Shown: positions 1 to 10,759, counted from the first letter of the stretch. The stretch: 64,000 nucleotides of DNA from Pelagophyceae sp. CCMP2097 (GCA_026770575.1 MU657176.1:425804-489803); one strand, 5' to 3'. Notes: generated by a model not told the origin, from the sequence alone. A program made the numbers and translations.

Positions 1-839
1 GGGCTCAAAGGTGCGTCTGCTTTGGCGCGTGAGAGAGCCTTGCTCTCACTCGCGCAGCTCCCACTCACATGGAAAAAAAGGCTCGAAGGGTGGCTCGAAG
101 ACAACTGTCGCGAAAATTGACGCAGCGGTGGCTTCTCGAAGCGCGCGACGGGACGCCGAAAGCGAGACCGGGCGCCAGCGCCACCTGCAAACCCTGTCCC
201 AATTCGACGGCAGAGGACGCACTGGCAACGTCCTTGTTTGCACTGGAACAAACGGACGAAAGTCGGCGGACGACGGCACGCCTGTCAAAGAGAAATTGCT
301 CTGGGTGACGCTGCCAGTGACCAACGAGTTTTTAGAACTTAACGGGTTAGTAGTTATTCGCCCCGAAAAGGGCGGAAACCAAAAAGTCGTGAAATGTTCT
401 GCATACGTCGCCGTCAACCGCGACACCAACATGTGCATCGAAGTATAAATTTAATCAGTAAGAATGCGGCTGTTTAATCCCGCCTCCGTCGGAGTCTTGC
501 ACCGTGACCCCTCTTTCAAAGTTGCCGCAGACAACAAACGACCCTTTGGCAAGCCCCAACGCCATGCGTGAGAGCCCCATATGGTACAATTTTAGAACCC
601 ATCATAGCCGCAGCAAGCCCCTGAAAGCCAAAATCAAACAGAGCGACGAGGAAGCTGGTACGGGGACGATTTCGGCTACCAACGCGCGAGGCGGAGGCAA
701 GGTCATTTATCATCCACTTTCGCAAGGTCATTCTTAAAAGAAGCGGAGAGTTCTTCACAGAATTCAGCGCCCGGCCTCGCAGCGTTCGGGGCACCCTGGC
801 GGTCGCCACCCCTCGGCCGTCTAGGCCCGCGCCTCTGCG
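1..839. other. Gene-poor left edge, no supported gene
   Basis: There is an open frame at 11-448 on the plus strand, with an equally long one antisense to it. The protein is low-complexity basic sequence at its start, with no domain I recognise. The bases AAAG|GTGCGTC at 7-14 match the donor pattern of this genome, so the window may begin inside an intron of a gene that starts further left. Nothing between 449 and 839 looks coding. Confidence 0.3.
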
Positions 840-1753
840 ATGCTCGCGCGGGACTGGAGCGCGACTGTCCTGGAGGACGTGGGCGGCTGCGGCATCGAAG
901 GCGGCGTCTCCCTGGTCACGTCGACGGCCGGCCCGCGACCGGGCGGCAATTCGGTCGTGGGCGTCTTCGACCTCGAGGGCACCGGCTCCCTATTCGACCT
1001 GCGGACCAAGGAGCGAATCGGCGCGCCCTTTGCGACGGACAAGCCGCCGGCCGGCGCCGCCGAGGGCAAGGCCGGCGCCTCGAAGGACAAGGCCGGCGCC
1101 GCCAAGGACAAGGCCGGCGCCGCCATCGAACCGACGGCGTCCCTCGCAGCGCCCGAGTCGTGGGAGGACACCCTGATTGTGGCAGGGCGCCTGCTCGCAT
1201 CGTCGCTCGCGCGCTCGTGCGCGAGGCGTCGTTAGGGACCCCGGCGGGCCGGCGCGCACGAGCGTCATCGGCGGCGGCGACCTCTTCTCGCGCGCGGCCG
1301 CCGCGCGCGGCCGCCCGCCGCCGACGGAGCCCAAGCTCACGAAGCGCGCCGCCGTCGCCGACCGAGCCTCGTGAGCCAAGACTGCCTTCTTGGCGCCGCC
1401 CTCGGCTTTTTGCACCCCGAACCTCGGCTTTTGCGTCCCTCGGCGCGGCGCCTTTGTGGCACCCCAAACCTCGGCTTTTGCGTCCCTCGGCGCGGCGCCT
1501 TTGCGGCACGCGAGACGCTAGAAACCGCGTCGACGTCTACGCGCGCGAGGGCGCGGCTTGGATGTTCGAAAAGGTCATCGAGGGCCTCGAGGGCCCCGAG
1601 GGCCTGTGCTGGGCCGGCCACCCGAGCGAGCTCTTCGTCGCCGAGAAGTCGGCGGACCGAATCTCCGTCTATGCCATGCCGGCAAACGGCGAGCGCGACT
1701 TCTTCGAAGAACCGAAGCGGTTCAGCGATACCTTCTCAACGCGCCCGGGGTGA
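840..1753 (+). CDS. Hypothetical protein with NHL/beta-propeller-like C-terminus
   Basis: Predicted exons are 840-1159, 1236-1370 and 1522-1753, all joined in phase 2, giving about 228 residues. The first exon contains the segment VVGVFDLEGTGSLFDLRTKE and three tandem AGA(S/A)KDK-like units. The last exon (NRVDVYARE, then GLEGPEGLCW, then ADRISVYAMP) looks like one and a half blades of an NHL or SMP-30-like propeller. The protein is too short for a whole propeller, so it may be a fragment or belong to a longer gene. The first ATG after a frame break was taken as the start; a further 5' exon is possible. The second intron holds a 47-bp tandem repeat. Function is unknown. The gene lies 86 bp upstream of the peroxiredoxin gene on the same strand. 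Confidence 0.45.
1420..1513. repeat. 47-bp tandem duplication inside an intron
   Basis: Two nearly identical copies of a 47-bp unit with the core CTCGGCTTTTGCGTCCCTCG lie back to back inside the second intron of the NHL-like gene. It is one of several short tandem duplications found in or at introns of this window. Confidence 0.8.
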
Positions 1754-1839
1754 GCCGCGCGTTTCCGCCCGGTGCCGCGGCGCGCTCTCGTCGACTGCGC
1801 GGGTCGCTCTTTTCGCCTCGCCGCGGCGTTCTTGGCGCC

Positions 1840-2951
1840 ATGGAGGCTTACGCGGGCCAGCCCGCCGACGTTTCGAGCTCTGCGGCGCAGCTCTACGCGG
1901 ACTCGCAGGCTGACGGCGCCGGCGCCGTGGAGGCGCTGCAGGTCGGGTCGCCGATCCCCGACTTTACGGCCGACTCGTCGGCGGGCGAAATCGAGTTTTA
2001 CGTCGAGATTGACGGCGGCTGGAGCCTCTTTGTCACGTTCCACAAGACGTTTGACGCCGTCGCGACGACCGAGGTCGCCGCCCTCGCCAAGCTCGCGGTG
2101 CGCTTTTCCCCGCGGGTTTGGCGAAAAACGCTAAAGGTCCTAACGTGCGCCCGTAGGACGAGTTCGCCGACCGCGGCGTCAAAGTTATTGCAAACGTCTG
2201 CAACACAAAGACGAACAACGACAAGTGGGCAAAGGAGTGCGCGGAGATGGGCGACTGCCAGATCACATTCCCCATCGTCGCAGACCCGCGAAATACCGGC
2301 GCCCGCGAACCGGAAGGATCGGGGCCACTCCTCGAGTCCGCAGGGGCAAACGCGTCCGGGACCGGAGGCCCACTAGGATGGCCGAGATCGCCAAGAGCTT
2401 TGGGCTCGTGTACCACGGCGCCGCGGTCCCCATCCGCAACCTCTTGCCCGTGAGTCCCCGGCGCCTCTTGCCCGTGAGATGCCTCGAAAGCTCCGACGGC
2501 GCTCCGCTTCGGGGACTGCGGTCGGCTCTCGTCTCCGGCGGCTTTTGCGCGTTTCCACGAGCCCGCGCCAGGCCACGCTCGTCGTCATCGCGGACCCTTC
2601 TCGGACGATGCGCTTCATCCAGCAGTACCCGGCGACGACAGGCAGGAACTTCGAGGAGATTGTGCGAATGGTCGACGCGCTGCAGCTCACGACGTCGCCA
2701 CCGCAGCGCCCCGTTCCAAAGAGCGGCCTTACGAGTCGCTTGACTCCGACAAACGCTCCGATAGGGACACGCCGCTCGCGACGGGCGTCAACTGGATGGT
2801 CGGTGAAGACGTGTTCATCGATTCGAGCGTCGGCGCCGACGATGCAAAGGCGCTCTTCCCTAAGGGCTTTGTGGAAATCAAGCCCTGGTTCCGCATCACC
2901 GCGCCGCCGGACCCGCCGCAGCCAGCCTCCTCGAGCGCGCTGGCGGCGTAG
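1840..2951 (+). CDS. Prx6-type peroxiredoxin homologue lacking the peroxidatic Cys
   Basis: Predicted exons are 1840-2097, 2157-2287, 2377-2449, 2572-2693 and 2765-2951, giving 256 residues, a little longer than the usual ~220 for the 1-Cys (Prx6) group. The fold is recognisable throughout: LFVTFHKTF, then DEFADRGVKVIANV, FPIVADP, SFGLVYHGA, LVVIADPSRTMR, YPATTGRNFEEIVRMVDALQ and the C-terminal VNWMVGEDVF region with LFPKGF. In active Prx6 proteins the catalytic motif is PxxxTxxC; here the matching residues read HKTFDAVATTE, so Pro, Thr and the peroxidatic Cys are all replaced (Cys to Ala, codon GCG at about 2068). The YPATTGRN Arg is kept. The gene is therefore probably not a peroxidase and may be a chaperone-like or redox-dead paralogue. 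Intron 2 (2288-2376) fits only a GC-AG boundary, and intron 3 starts with a duplicated donor site. Confidence 0.8.
2440..2478. repeat. Direct repeat duplicating a 5' splice site
   Basis: The 15-mer CCTCTTGCCCGTGAG occurs at 2440-2454 and again at 2464-2478. The first copy spans the exon/intron boundary of peroxiredoxin intron 3 (exon ends CCC, intron starts GTGAG). The second copy lies inside the intron and is a potential alternative donor. Confidence 0.8.
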
Positions 2952-3286
2952 GGCAACGACGAGCCTCGCGGACCTACGAGTGCCGCCTCTGTTTAAAGAA
3001 ATGACGTGTGGTGTCGCTCGTCCGCCCCCGGGGGGACATCTGGCACGCCTCGCCGCGACAGACCATTGGTCCGCGTCAGAGCGCACCTGGCGGGCGTCTG
3101 GGCCGTCGCCGCGGGGCTCGGCGGCCCTCAAGCCGGGTAGAGGGTTTTGGACGGCAGCGCGCGACGGCCTCGTCCCAAAAGGCGGCAAGGGCCGGAGGCA
3201 TGTTTATTAGAACGGGTTATGCGCCCCGGGCGAGCACAGCGTCGCGCGGCATCCTCCCAGAGCAGAGGGATGCGCGCTGGCCGAGA

Positions 3287-4336
3287 TCAGCGGGGGCGCG
3301 CCGCCGCGGGCGACGCCTCGAGCTTATGGATTTCCGCCGCAGCACCGGTGTGCCCCTCGGCCGCGGCGCGCTTAAAGAAGCGCAGCGCCTCGTCGAGGTC
3401 CGTCGACACGCCGAAGCCGCTCGCATAACAGGTGCCGAAGCCGTAGAACCCGTCCGCAATGCTCTGCGCCGCGGCGAGGCGCCACCACCGCACGGCCTCG
3501 TCGTACGACCGGGCCACGCCCCTTCCCAGGATGAAACGGCGACAGTGCACTGCGCGTGAGGGAATCCTAGCTCCGCTGCGCGTCGAAACCACCGCGCGGC
3601 GGTCTCGTGGTGGATCTGGACGCCTTCCCCATCATAATAGCAATATCCCAGTTCCGTCTGAGCTGGTGCGTGCCCTCACGCCGCGGCGCGCTCGAAAAAC
3701 TGGAATGCCTGCTTAAAGTTCTGCTCGAGATCCATGTCACCATCGCGGTACGCGCGTCCAAGAACCAACTGCGCCGTGGCGTTCCTGTCGTCCGTGTGGT
3801 TCTGCACCCGGCGCAGCCACTCGGCATTTGACTCGGAGGCTGACGCTCGGCAGGGCGGGCAGCGCGTGTCGTGCTGCGGCACTTCTCGAAGCATGTCCCG
3901 CAGATCGTCTTGCAGCAGCAGTCGTAGAATGTTTGCCTGCTACACATGTACTTTCGAGTGGAAGCATGTCGAGGCAGATGGCGCAGTGCCGCGCCATTCT
4001 GGCGTATCGTCGTTCGGCGCGGCGGCCTTGGCCACATCCGTCGTCCGAGCAGCCGGTAAGCGCGCCGCCGCCTTGGAGCCGTCCGCCAACAAGACATCCT
4101 CGACGATGGCGGGCTCCTCCTTGATCTTCAGCTTCACTGGCATCAGCTCGTCAAGGAGGCGGTCCTGAAACACGGAGTTGCCTGCACGCCTTGTTGTGGC
4201 CGCCCTCTTTCCAGTCTAAGATCTGGCACGCCTTGCCGCAGTAGTAGCGCGATTTGAACTTGGCGCAGTGCTTGCCGTTCGGTGCGGCGCAGACGCAGCA
4301 CGGCTCTTTGGGTGCGACCGGCGGCGGCGCGGCCAT
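3287..4336 (-). pseudogene. Decayed MYND-RING-Sel1-repeat gene
   Basis: Read on the minus strand from the ATG at 4336, the parts of one family appear in order but in shifting frames. A MYND finger (CCVCAAPNGKHC, then YYCGKACQILDW, then GGHNKAC) is followed by the linker FQDRLLDELMPVKLKIKEEP, a RING-like part (HCAICLDMLPLE, FYDCCCKTICGTC, RCPPCR), and Sel1-like repeats (YRDGDMDLEQNFKQAFQFFE, YYDGEGVQIHHETAARWF, GRGVARSYDEAVRWWRLAAA, GFGVSTDLDEALRFFKRAAA). I count at least five one-base shifts: before FQDRLL, before CAICLD, before FYDCCC, before DTRCPPCR, and after PHAQCT. There is also an in-frame TGA after FERAAA at 3676. The gaps are too short for introns. The family is, as I recall, highly expanded in Aureococcus. 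It shares a 287-bp divergent upstream region with the PQBP1-like gene. Confidence 0.85.
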
Positions 4337-4623
4337 CGCGGCGGCCGGCCCCGCGAGCGTATGGTGCCGTGTACGCGGTCTTGGTGCCGTGTGAGGACGA
4401 GCCCACGCGCGCGATCGCGCGAGCTCGAAGCTTCGTTTTCGTTTAAGTTCGCCGAACCGTTATCGAGACGGAAATTGCTCGAGCTCAGAAGCCGGACTAG
4501 CGTAAGCAGGGCGGCTCGCGGGCGTCTCGGCTGCGCCTTTGCGCACGCGGCGGTTTCTCGCCCCTCGCGCCCGCGGTCGCCCGCCTCGATTTCCGCGGGC
4601 CTGTGGCCTTTTCCGCTTGGATC

Positions 4624-5775
4624 ATGATGAACGGCCAGAGCCGCCTGGCGGACCGGGAGCGCATGAACCGCGTTGCGGAGGCGTCGGGCAAGAAGTGGCA
4701 CGAGCTGCAGGACGAGATGGACAACAAGAACTTTACGGACCGCAACGGCAAGCAGCCCAAGCTCTGGCGCGAGAACAGCGGCCAGCACTACCCGGGCTTC
4801 GTGGACCGCGTCACCAAGCCCATCGAGTACGGCGAGCTCAAGGTCGAGAAGCCAAAGGCGGTGACTTCGCGCGGCCACACCATCTCCGACAAGCGCTACC
4901 ACGAGGAGGTGGACGCCCAGCGCAAACGCGCCGAGGCGCTGGCGTACCTCGCTTCCACCGATGACGGTGTCCCCGACGACTGCCTCCGCGGCCGCGCGGC
5001 GGCCCAGCGCGCCAAAGAGAAAAAGTCGGCCCTCTCGCAGGACAAGGACAACACGCTCGCGCTGCTGTCCAAGCAGCGCAACGACGACGCGTATTCGGCC
5101 ATCCAAAATAAGCTCGTCGCCGTCCAAAACGCGCTCCGCGCCTCGGGCGGCCTCCTCCAAAAGTCCGGCGGCGCGCCGCCGGGCGCCTTTCCGCCGCCGC
5201 CGCCGCCGCCGCGCGCCGCCGTGGCGACGTTTGACGCGGCGCTGCCGCCCGGCTGGCGCGCGGCGCGGCACGCGGCGACGCTGCAAACGTACTTCGTCCA
5301 CGACGCCACGGGCGAGCGGCGCTGGACGCCGCCCGAGGGCGCAAACGACAAGACGGACATGCCCGACCGCTTTGCCACGCTCGAGGACGCGGGCGCATCC
5401 AAGCGCAAAGGCGCCGGCGACGACAAGGCGCGGAAAAAGGCAAAGGCCAACGTCGACCCTTTGGACCCGACGGGCGGCGGCGGCGAATCCAAGTGGGCCA
5501 GCGGCCTTCACCACAAAGGCGAGAGGATGGCCGACTCGACGGCCAGCGGCCCGCTCTGGCAGCAGCGGCCGTACCCCGCGCCTTCCGAAGTGCTCAAGAT
5601 GAAGGGCCCGGGCATCCGCGAGGGCACGTCCATCGGGCCTTCCATGCCCGCGGGCATGGCAAAGGCCAACAAGCCCGCGGCCACGGCGTTTGGTGCACCG
5701 CGCCAGGCGCGCCGCGCGCCGCCGCCGCCGCCGCCGAGGCCCAACGCGCACATGCCCCGGCCGCCCGGGCTCTGA
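4624..5775 (+). CDS. PQBP1: PQBP1-like WW-domain protein
   Basis: Intronless, 383 residues from the first of two adjacent ATGs at 4624. Residues about 208-240 form a WW domain (LPPGWRAARHAATLQTYFVH, then GERRWTPP), preceded by a poly-Pro stretch (PPPPPPP). The C-terminus carries the PQBP1 signature: DPLDPTGG, then KWASGL, then ASGPLWQQRPYPAPSEVLK, close to the DPMDPS...GPLFQQRPYPSPGAVLR segment through which PQBP1 binds the U5 spliceosomal protein TXNL4A/Dim1. The N-terminal half is helical and charged and not familiar to me. The protein is expected in the nucleus, in the spliceosome. The assignment rests on the C-terminal motif and its order after the WW domain. A second poly-Pro run (PPPPPP) precedes the end. 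Confidence 0.8.
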   Translation: MMNGQSRLADRERMNRVAEASGKKWHELQDEMDNKNFTDRNGKQPKLWRENSGQHYPGFVDRVTKPIEYGELKVEKPKAVTSRGHTISDKRYHEEVDAQRKRAEALAYLASTDDGVPDDCLRGRAAAQRAKEKKSALSQDKDNTLALLSKQRNDDAYSAIQNKLVAVQNALRASGGLLQKSGGAPPGAFPPPPPPPRAAVATFDAALPPGWRAARHAATLQTYFVHDATGERRWTPPEGANDKTDMPDRFATLEDAGASKRKGAGDDKARKKAKANVDPLDPTGGGGESKWASGLHHKGERMADSTASGPLWQQRPYPAPSEVLKMKGPGIREGTSIGPSMPAGMAKANKPAATAFGAPRQARRAPPPPPPRPNAHMPRPPGL

Positions 5776-5850
5776 CGCGGAGGAGACGCAAGCCCGCAGC
5801 ATATAAATTATGTTCAATGACACGTCTCGGGCCGGGTGACGAGATGCGCC

Positions 5851-6807
5851 TCACGTTTCCGCGGGCGGCGGCTCGATGCCGAGCGCCTGCAGGATATCTT
5901 GGAAGGTGGGATTTGCCGGGTCTGTTTTGTACGCCTTTGTTGCCTCGCGCAGCGCTTTGACGTCGACGTGGACGCCGAGTCTACGCAGCTGTTGCAAGAC
6001 CCAGGCCGAGGCCAAGTATTGGCAGAATTGAGTCACGTTGCGCGGCTTCGCAACAAAGCGGCAGCGCTCAAAGTCCAAAAAGACGCAACGTTCCGCCGAG
6101 ACGATGAGGTGGCGCAGCGGCCGCTGCATCTCGCGCTTTTCGATGCCGGCGCCGTCGAGCGCGAAACACTGGTCCAGCGCAGAACGGACCACGCGCCGCA
6201 CGTCCGCGCCGTCCAACGCCGACCTGCTCGAAAAATGAACCCGCAAGGCGATGCGGCGATGCGGCGAGCTCACTCGAGGAACTCGCCGACGGCTACGCCT
6301 TGTATACGCTCCATCGCAAAGGCGCCGTCGCGCGCCGCGAGCAGTGCCGGCCCGACGCCAAAGGCGTTGCAATTCCGCAGCCACGCGGCCTCGTCCGCGT
6401 CGCCGGCCTTGTCGGCGCGTCGCCTGAGTGGCGGCGTCGGCGCCGATCGCCACAGTCCGTCAGTCAAACTCCAACATTCACCTCTTGATGACGATGTTTC
6501 CGCCCGCGTGCGTCGCGCTGAGGACGACGCCGCGCTGGCCGCGCGCGAGGAATCGGACGTCTTCGAGTTGGAGTTCGGCCACGAGCGCTTCGATGGCCCG
6601 AGACGATTCGTCGTCGCCGACCAGCGTTTCGAGCACGCCGCCGGCGAGCGCCTGCCGCGCCACGCGCCGCCGCCGCGCGCCGCGCTTGTCGGCCTTCTCG
6701 TGGGCGCCCGCGCAGCCGCCGTCGTCTAGAGGAACTGGAGTACCGCCGTCGTCCACCGAGCCCGACAGAGACCCCTCGATCGCACCGAGGCCCGGGGAGG
6801 CCGTCAT
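5851..6807 (-). CDS. COG2112-type predicted Ser/Thr kinase
   Basis: Predicted exons (minus) are 6482-6807, 6274-6423 and 5851-6223, with introns of 58 and 50 bp, giving 282 residues. Visible motifs are a glycine-rich loop (FLARGQRGVVLSATHAGG), a beta-3 lysine (NIVIKR), EAAWLRNCNAFGVGP, the hinge-like FAMERIQGVAVGEFLE, a catalytic-loop equivalent (REMQRPLRHLIV), a DFE metal motif (CVFLDFERC) and the terminal KPRNVTQFCQYL. The order matches the small RIO/Bud32-like kinases of COG2112, known mainly from archaea and bacteria. DFE replaces DFG, as in that family. The substrate is unknown. About 100 low-complexity residues precede the kinase core, so the true start could be further in. Confidence 0.75.
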
Positions 6808-6960
6808 CGTCGCATGCCGCCGGTCAATGCGGGTTCAGCGGCGTTCGACGCGCGTTCGACGAGCGGCACCGTGCTTATCGCCGATTTCCCAAAGTCGCGC
6901 CTCGCTTTTTTTCCCGCTCAGGCTCCGTCGCTGCGCGGCCGCGGGGCGCCATTTGAAGCC

Positions 6961-8882
6961 ATGGCGGACCAGAACGCGTACGGTGCGTCGCAGCGTCTTG
7001 CAAACATCGGCGCGCGCGCCTCCTTTTGAATGCGCTTGGATCGATGGAAGTGTGTGTCGGGAACTGTCACACGGTGACCGTCGGTGCGCTTTGTAGAGGA
7101 GGACGCAGAGCGTCTCGCGGAGATGCAGAATACGCACCGGCCCATGCGGACGTGGTACGAGGACAAACGGTCAACCGCGCTCAAGGAGGCGCACGGCAAC
7201 TTCCCCGCAATGTGGCAGGAGCTCAAGACGTGGGCCCCGTGGCGCGGCATCCGAAAGGCCTACTTCAAGTTCCTCGACACGGGCGAGTGGGCCGGCGGCG
7301 GCGCGGCGGTGACGTCCGAGGCAGCGCCCGCCGTCGCCCCGCCCGCGTCGCCGGCGGCGACCGCGGCACCGGCCGCGCCGGCCGCGGCGGCGCCGGCCGA
7401 GGCCGCCGCGTCGATGCCCGAGGCCTCGGACGCGGAGATGATGCGCGAGCTGTACGAGCCCATGAAGGCGTGGTACCACGCGGCGCCGCAGGCTGCGGTG
7501 GCGGCGGAGCACGGCCCGTTCCCGTCGACGTTCGAAGGGTGCGTCTTCTTCGGGGGGAGCGGCGCCCTGAAACACCCCCACGACGTTTCGACAGGCTCGA
7601 GCTCTGGGGCCAGTTCCAGGGCGTGACTGCGAAGTTCCTCGGCGCGGAGCTTCCGGCGGTGGTCGAGGAAATCGCGGAGCCGCCGAGGAAGCGCCGGTCT
7701 CGCTTCCGCGACGTCTTGGCGACGGACGCGCGCCCCGCGCGCGGCGCCGGCGACGCGGCGACGGCTGCGAACGCGAACGCGGGCGCTTTGGCGCTGTACG
7801 GCGGCGACGGAGCGATGGCCGTGCACCAGGCGTCGCAGCTCGCGTTGGTGGCGCACCACGCTTCCGGCGCGCCGCGCGCGCCGATGACGCACGAAATGCA
7901 GCAGGAGCTTTTGGTGCTGCAGATGAAGCTGCGGACGCTGCAGGAGAAGCAGATGAATTTTGACACGGAGTTCCAAAAATGGCTCACCGACCCGAACCGC
8001 GCAAAGGACCCGGCCCCGATCTACGGCCCCGACGGCAAGCGCGCCAACACGCCCGACGTCGTCTTCCGCCAGCTCTTGATGCGCGAGCGTGCCGAGTTGC
8101 TGGCAGGCATCGCGAGGATCCAGCCGCAGACCGCCGCGTCTCTTGGCGACGCGCCCAAGCGGCCCGTGCGCAAGCTCTACATCCCGGTCCGCGAGTTCCC
8201 AAACGTCTGCTTCATGGGTCTGATCTTGGGCCCGCGCGGAAACCACCACAAGCGCATGGAGCGCGAGACTCTGTGCAAGATCCGCATCCGCGGCCGCGGC
8301 TCGCTGCGCGAGGGCTCGCGCGGCAAGGACGCGCAGCGCGACAACGACGACGACCGCGACGACCTCCACGTCTTCGTCGAGGGGCCTTCCGAGGAGAATG
8401 TGCAGCGCGCGTGTGAGATGATCGAGCCTTTATTAAACCCAGAATCCAAGGCCGTCGACGACTTGAAGGAGCTGCACCAGAACGAGCTCGCGGAGATCAA
8501 CGGGACGCAGCGCGTCGAGGTCTTTTGCCACATTTGCGGCGAAAAAGGCCACCAACAGTGGGAGTGCCCGGCCAAGCAACGGTCGTATTCTATGGCCAAC
8601 GTCCGCTGCGCCACCTGCGGCGACACGTCGCACCCGACGCGCGACTGCACGGCCGGCAAACGCGAGGCCGAGCCGGGGGCCGACGCGGGGGCCACGCAGG
8701 CCGCGCAGACAAAGGTCAACGCCGAATTCTTGGACTTCATGTCAGAACTCGGCGAGCAGCCGGGGCTTGGCTTCGCGGGCAAGCCGGGCGCTCCGCAGGC
8801 CCGCGCCGGCGCCGCGCCGTACAACCCCTTCGCCGCCGCGCAGGGCGGCGCGCCGCCGATGCCGCCGCCGCAACAACAATGA
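6961..8882 (+). CDS. SF1: Splicing factor 1 / branchpoint-binding protein
   Basis: Predicted exons are 6961-6982, 7097-7538 and 7595-8882, giving 583 residues. The C-terminal half has the SF1/BBP layout: a KH domain with KLYIPVREFPNVCFMGLILG and PRGNHHKRMERETLCKI, a QUA2-like helix after it, and two CCHC zinc knuckles (CHICGEKGHQQWEC and CATCGDTSHPTRDC), ending in a Pro-rich tail. In other eukaryotes this protein binds the intron branchpoint together with U2AF. The N-terminal half holds two similar blocks (MRTWYEDK...FPAMWQELKTW and MKAWYHAAP...FPSTFEGLELW) that look like a small internal duplication, joined by an Ala/Pro-rich linker; these are not typical of animal or yeast SF1. The first exon is only 22 nt. 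Confidence 0.9.
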
Positions 8883-9018
8883 CCCCGCTCGACCGCCCCG
8901 CCGGGGCACGCGGCGCCCCGCGGCGACGACGGCGCTCGGCCCCCCGAAGAAGAAGAGGCCTTGCAATGAATATTACGTAAAAACGCTTTCCCGAGCCGAC
9001 TTGGCCCCGGGGAGCGGC
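8883..9018. other. Short convergent intergenic gap
   Basis: 136 bp between the stop codons of the SF1 gene (plus) and the aminotransferase gene (minus). It contains ATGAATATTACGTAAAAACG-like AT-richer sequence that may serve 3' end formation. No gene seen. Confidence 0.4.
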
Positions 9019-10511
9019 CTAGGCCTTGCCCGCGCGTAAGAGGAGCTGCTCGAGGCCGGTCTTGAGCCGCTGCGCCGCCTCGGCGCACCGCTCGGCCGTG
9101 AGGTTGGCGTAGCAGACCTAAGGGTCCGGCTTGCCCTTTGGAGGGCGACTGGCCTCGGACGCCGGCTCTTTACTCGGATGTAGCCGGGCGCGCCGCAGGC
9201 GTAGCCGGGGAGCACGACGACTTTGAAGTCGTCTAGGAGGGCCTTTACGACGGCGCGGTCGTCGCGAATCGTGTCGGGGAGCTTGGCGAAAAAATAAATC
9301 GCCCCGTCGCCGCCAGAGACCGAATCGGGGCCGAGCACCGAGAGCGCGTCGCGCACGAGCCTGCGATGGAAGCATGGCGTTTGTGGACTGCGATGCCTAT
9401 GTGGCAATCGCGGCTCAAAGAGACGCACTGCTTTTGTGTTGAAAGGCCGGCGACGTTATCCGCGACCCATTTGGCGCCGGCGCCCTCTAGAGCGCCGTGC
9501 GCGGCATGCTGCGACGCGATGGTGGCGCATATGGCAATGGTGTCTTGGGCCTTCAACAGCTCGGGCCCGAGCGCGCCCGCCGAGTCGTAGGCCACGTAAC
9601 CCACTCGCCACCCCATCATGCCGTAGCCTACCCTGGAGACTGCAACGGTGTCCACGTTCGAGGGTCGACGGACCTTTAGAGAATGAGAAGAGGTTTATCA
9701 CGTGCACCCCGCCGACGCAGGCGTGGACCGCGTCGCCGTACACAAAACTCTCGTACGTGTTGTCGACGACGAGCCAGCATTTATGGGCGGCGCACAAGTC
9801 GGCCGCCCGCTGCAGCAATGCCGCGGGCACTACCGTGCCCGTCGGGTTGCCCGGGTTGACGATGGTGACCATCTTTGGGGCGCCCTGCGGCCTCTTTAGA
9901 GCGGCCTCTAAAAATGCGAGGTCGGGCAGGAGATTTTGCATCGGGGCGAGCTCGAGCTTTGCTCCCGTCATCTGCAGAGCCATCTTGTGGTTGAAATAAA
10001 ACGGCACGAACAGCATGGCCACGTCGTTTTCGCCGAGGAGCGAGAGCGCGACGTTGATAAAAGCCTGGTTTGCGCCGTGCGTGACCATGACGTCGACGTT
10101 GTTTAAACCGTTCTCCGACGAAAGCTTCGATGCCAGAGCGTCGCGCAGGCTCTGGATGCCTTCGTCGGCGCCATACTTGTGCGCCACGCCCGACGAGATG
10201 GCCTCCAAAGCGCCGTCGACGGCCGAGACGGGCGGCGCCCAGTGCACGATGCCCTGCGCCAACGAGAGGATGCCCTCTTTGCCCTTCATCATTTTTTGCA
10301 GCGTCACGATCACGGGGGCCTAGGAAGGCCAGGTACACGCTCGTCGGACCCCTCTCTCGGTGTCGGCTCCCTCGTGCCTCGCGGGACGACGCACGTCCGT
10401 TTGAATCATCCTCGGCGACGGCATCGCAGTCGTCATGCTGCGCCGAAGCAGAGCTTTGCTGGACCGCGAGGCGATGACCGCGGAGTAGAGTAGAGCGGTG
10501 TTCAGCACCAT
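9019..10511 (-). CDS. ISS1/VAS1-type aromatic aminotransferase
   Basis: Predicted exons (minus) are 10395-10511, 9674-10319, 9429-9627, 9174-9360 and 9019-9117, giving 415 residues. It is a class I/II PLP aminotransferase: SLAQGIVHWAPP, HKYGADEGIQSLRDAL, VTHGANQAF, the VNPGNPTGT loop, the Asp/Tyr pair VDNTYESF, and the PLP-Schiff-base lysine in NLFSFSKGYGMMGWRVGYVA, split by intron 2. The closest family I recall is plant ISS1/VAS1, which uses aromatic amino acids or methionine and links to auxin and ethylene metabolism; the match SLAQG-x-x-W-x-PP plus GMMGWR supports this. The N-terminus (MVLNTALLYSAVIASRSSKA) could be a targeting peptide. Substrate and location are inference. Confidence 0.85.
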
Positions 10512-10759
10512 GCCATGCTATCCACACGGACTCACGCGATCACGATGGCCAAGTCTCGTCGCCGAAATTTGAGGGGCTCCCCAAGCAGTCTGACCCGCGC
10601 CGGCCGCCTCCGGTGAGCCCCCCGCATTTTGGCGCCGCCGGTGTTAGCAGCGTTATTCGATTCCATGTGATTAGTTCCAAAAAATGGCGTGGCAGTTTGT
10701 TGGGTCCAGTTTGTTCGCCTACACTCACTGGCATCCGGAATCGATTAATCATCCGTCGA

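Noticed and set aside
11..448. A 145-residue frame at the left edge
   Set aside because: No domain, equally long antisense frame, and a donor-like site at its start; not enough to call a gene.
3287..4336. Reading the frame breaks of the Sel1 gene as tiny introns
   Set aside because: The gaps are 1-2 nt and one is an in-frame TGA; no intron could be that short.
4216..5823. A 535-residue open frame antisense to the PQBP1-like gene
   Set aside because: Low-complexity Arg/Val/Leu sequence without motifs; the sense strand has a clear WW domain and PQBP1 tail.
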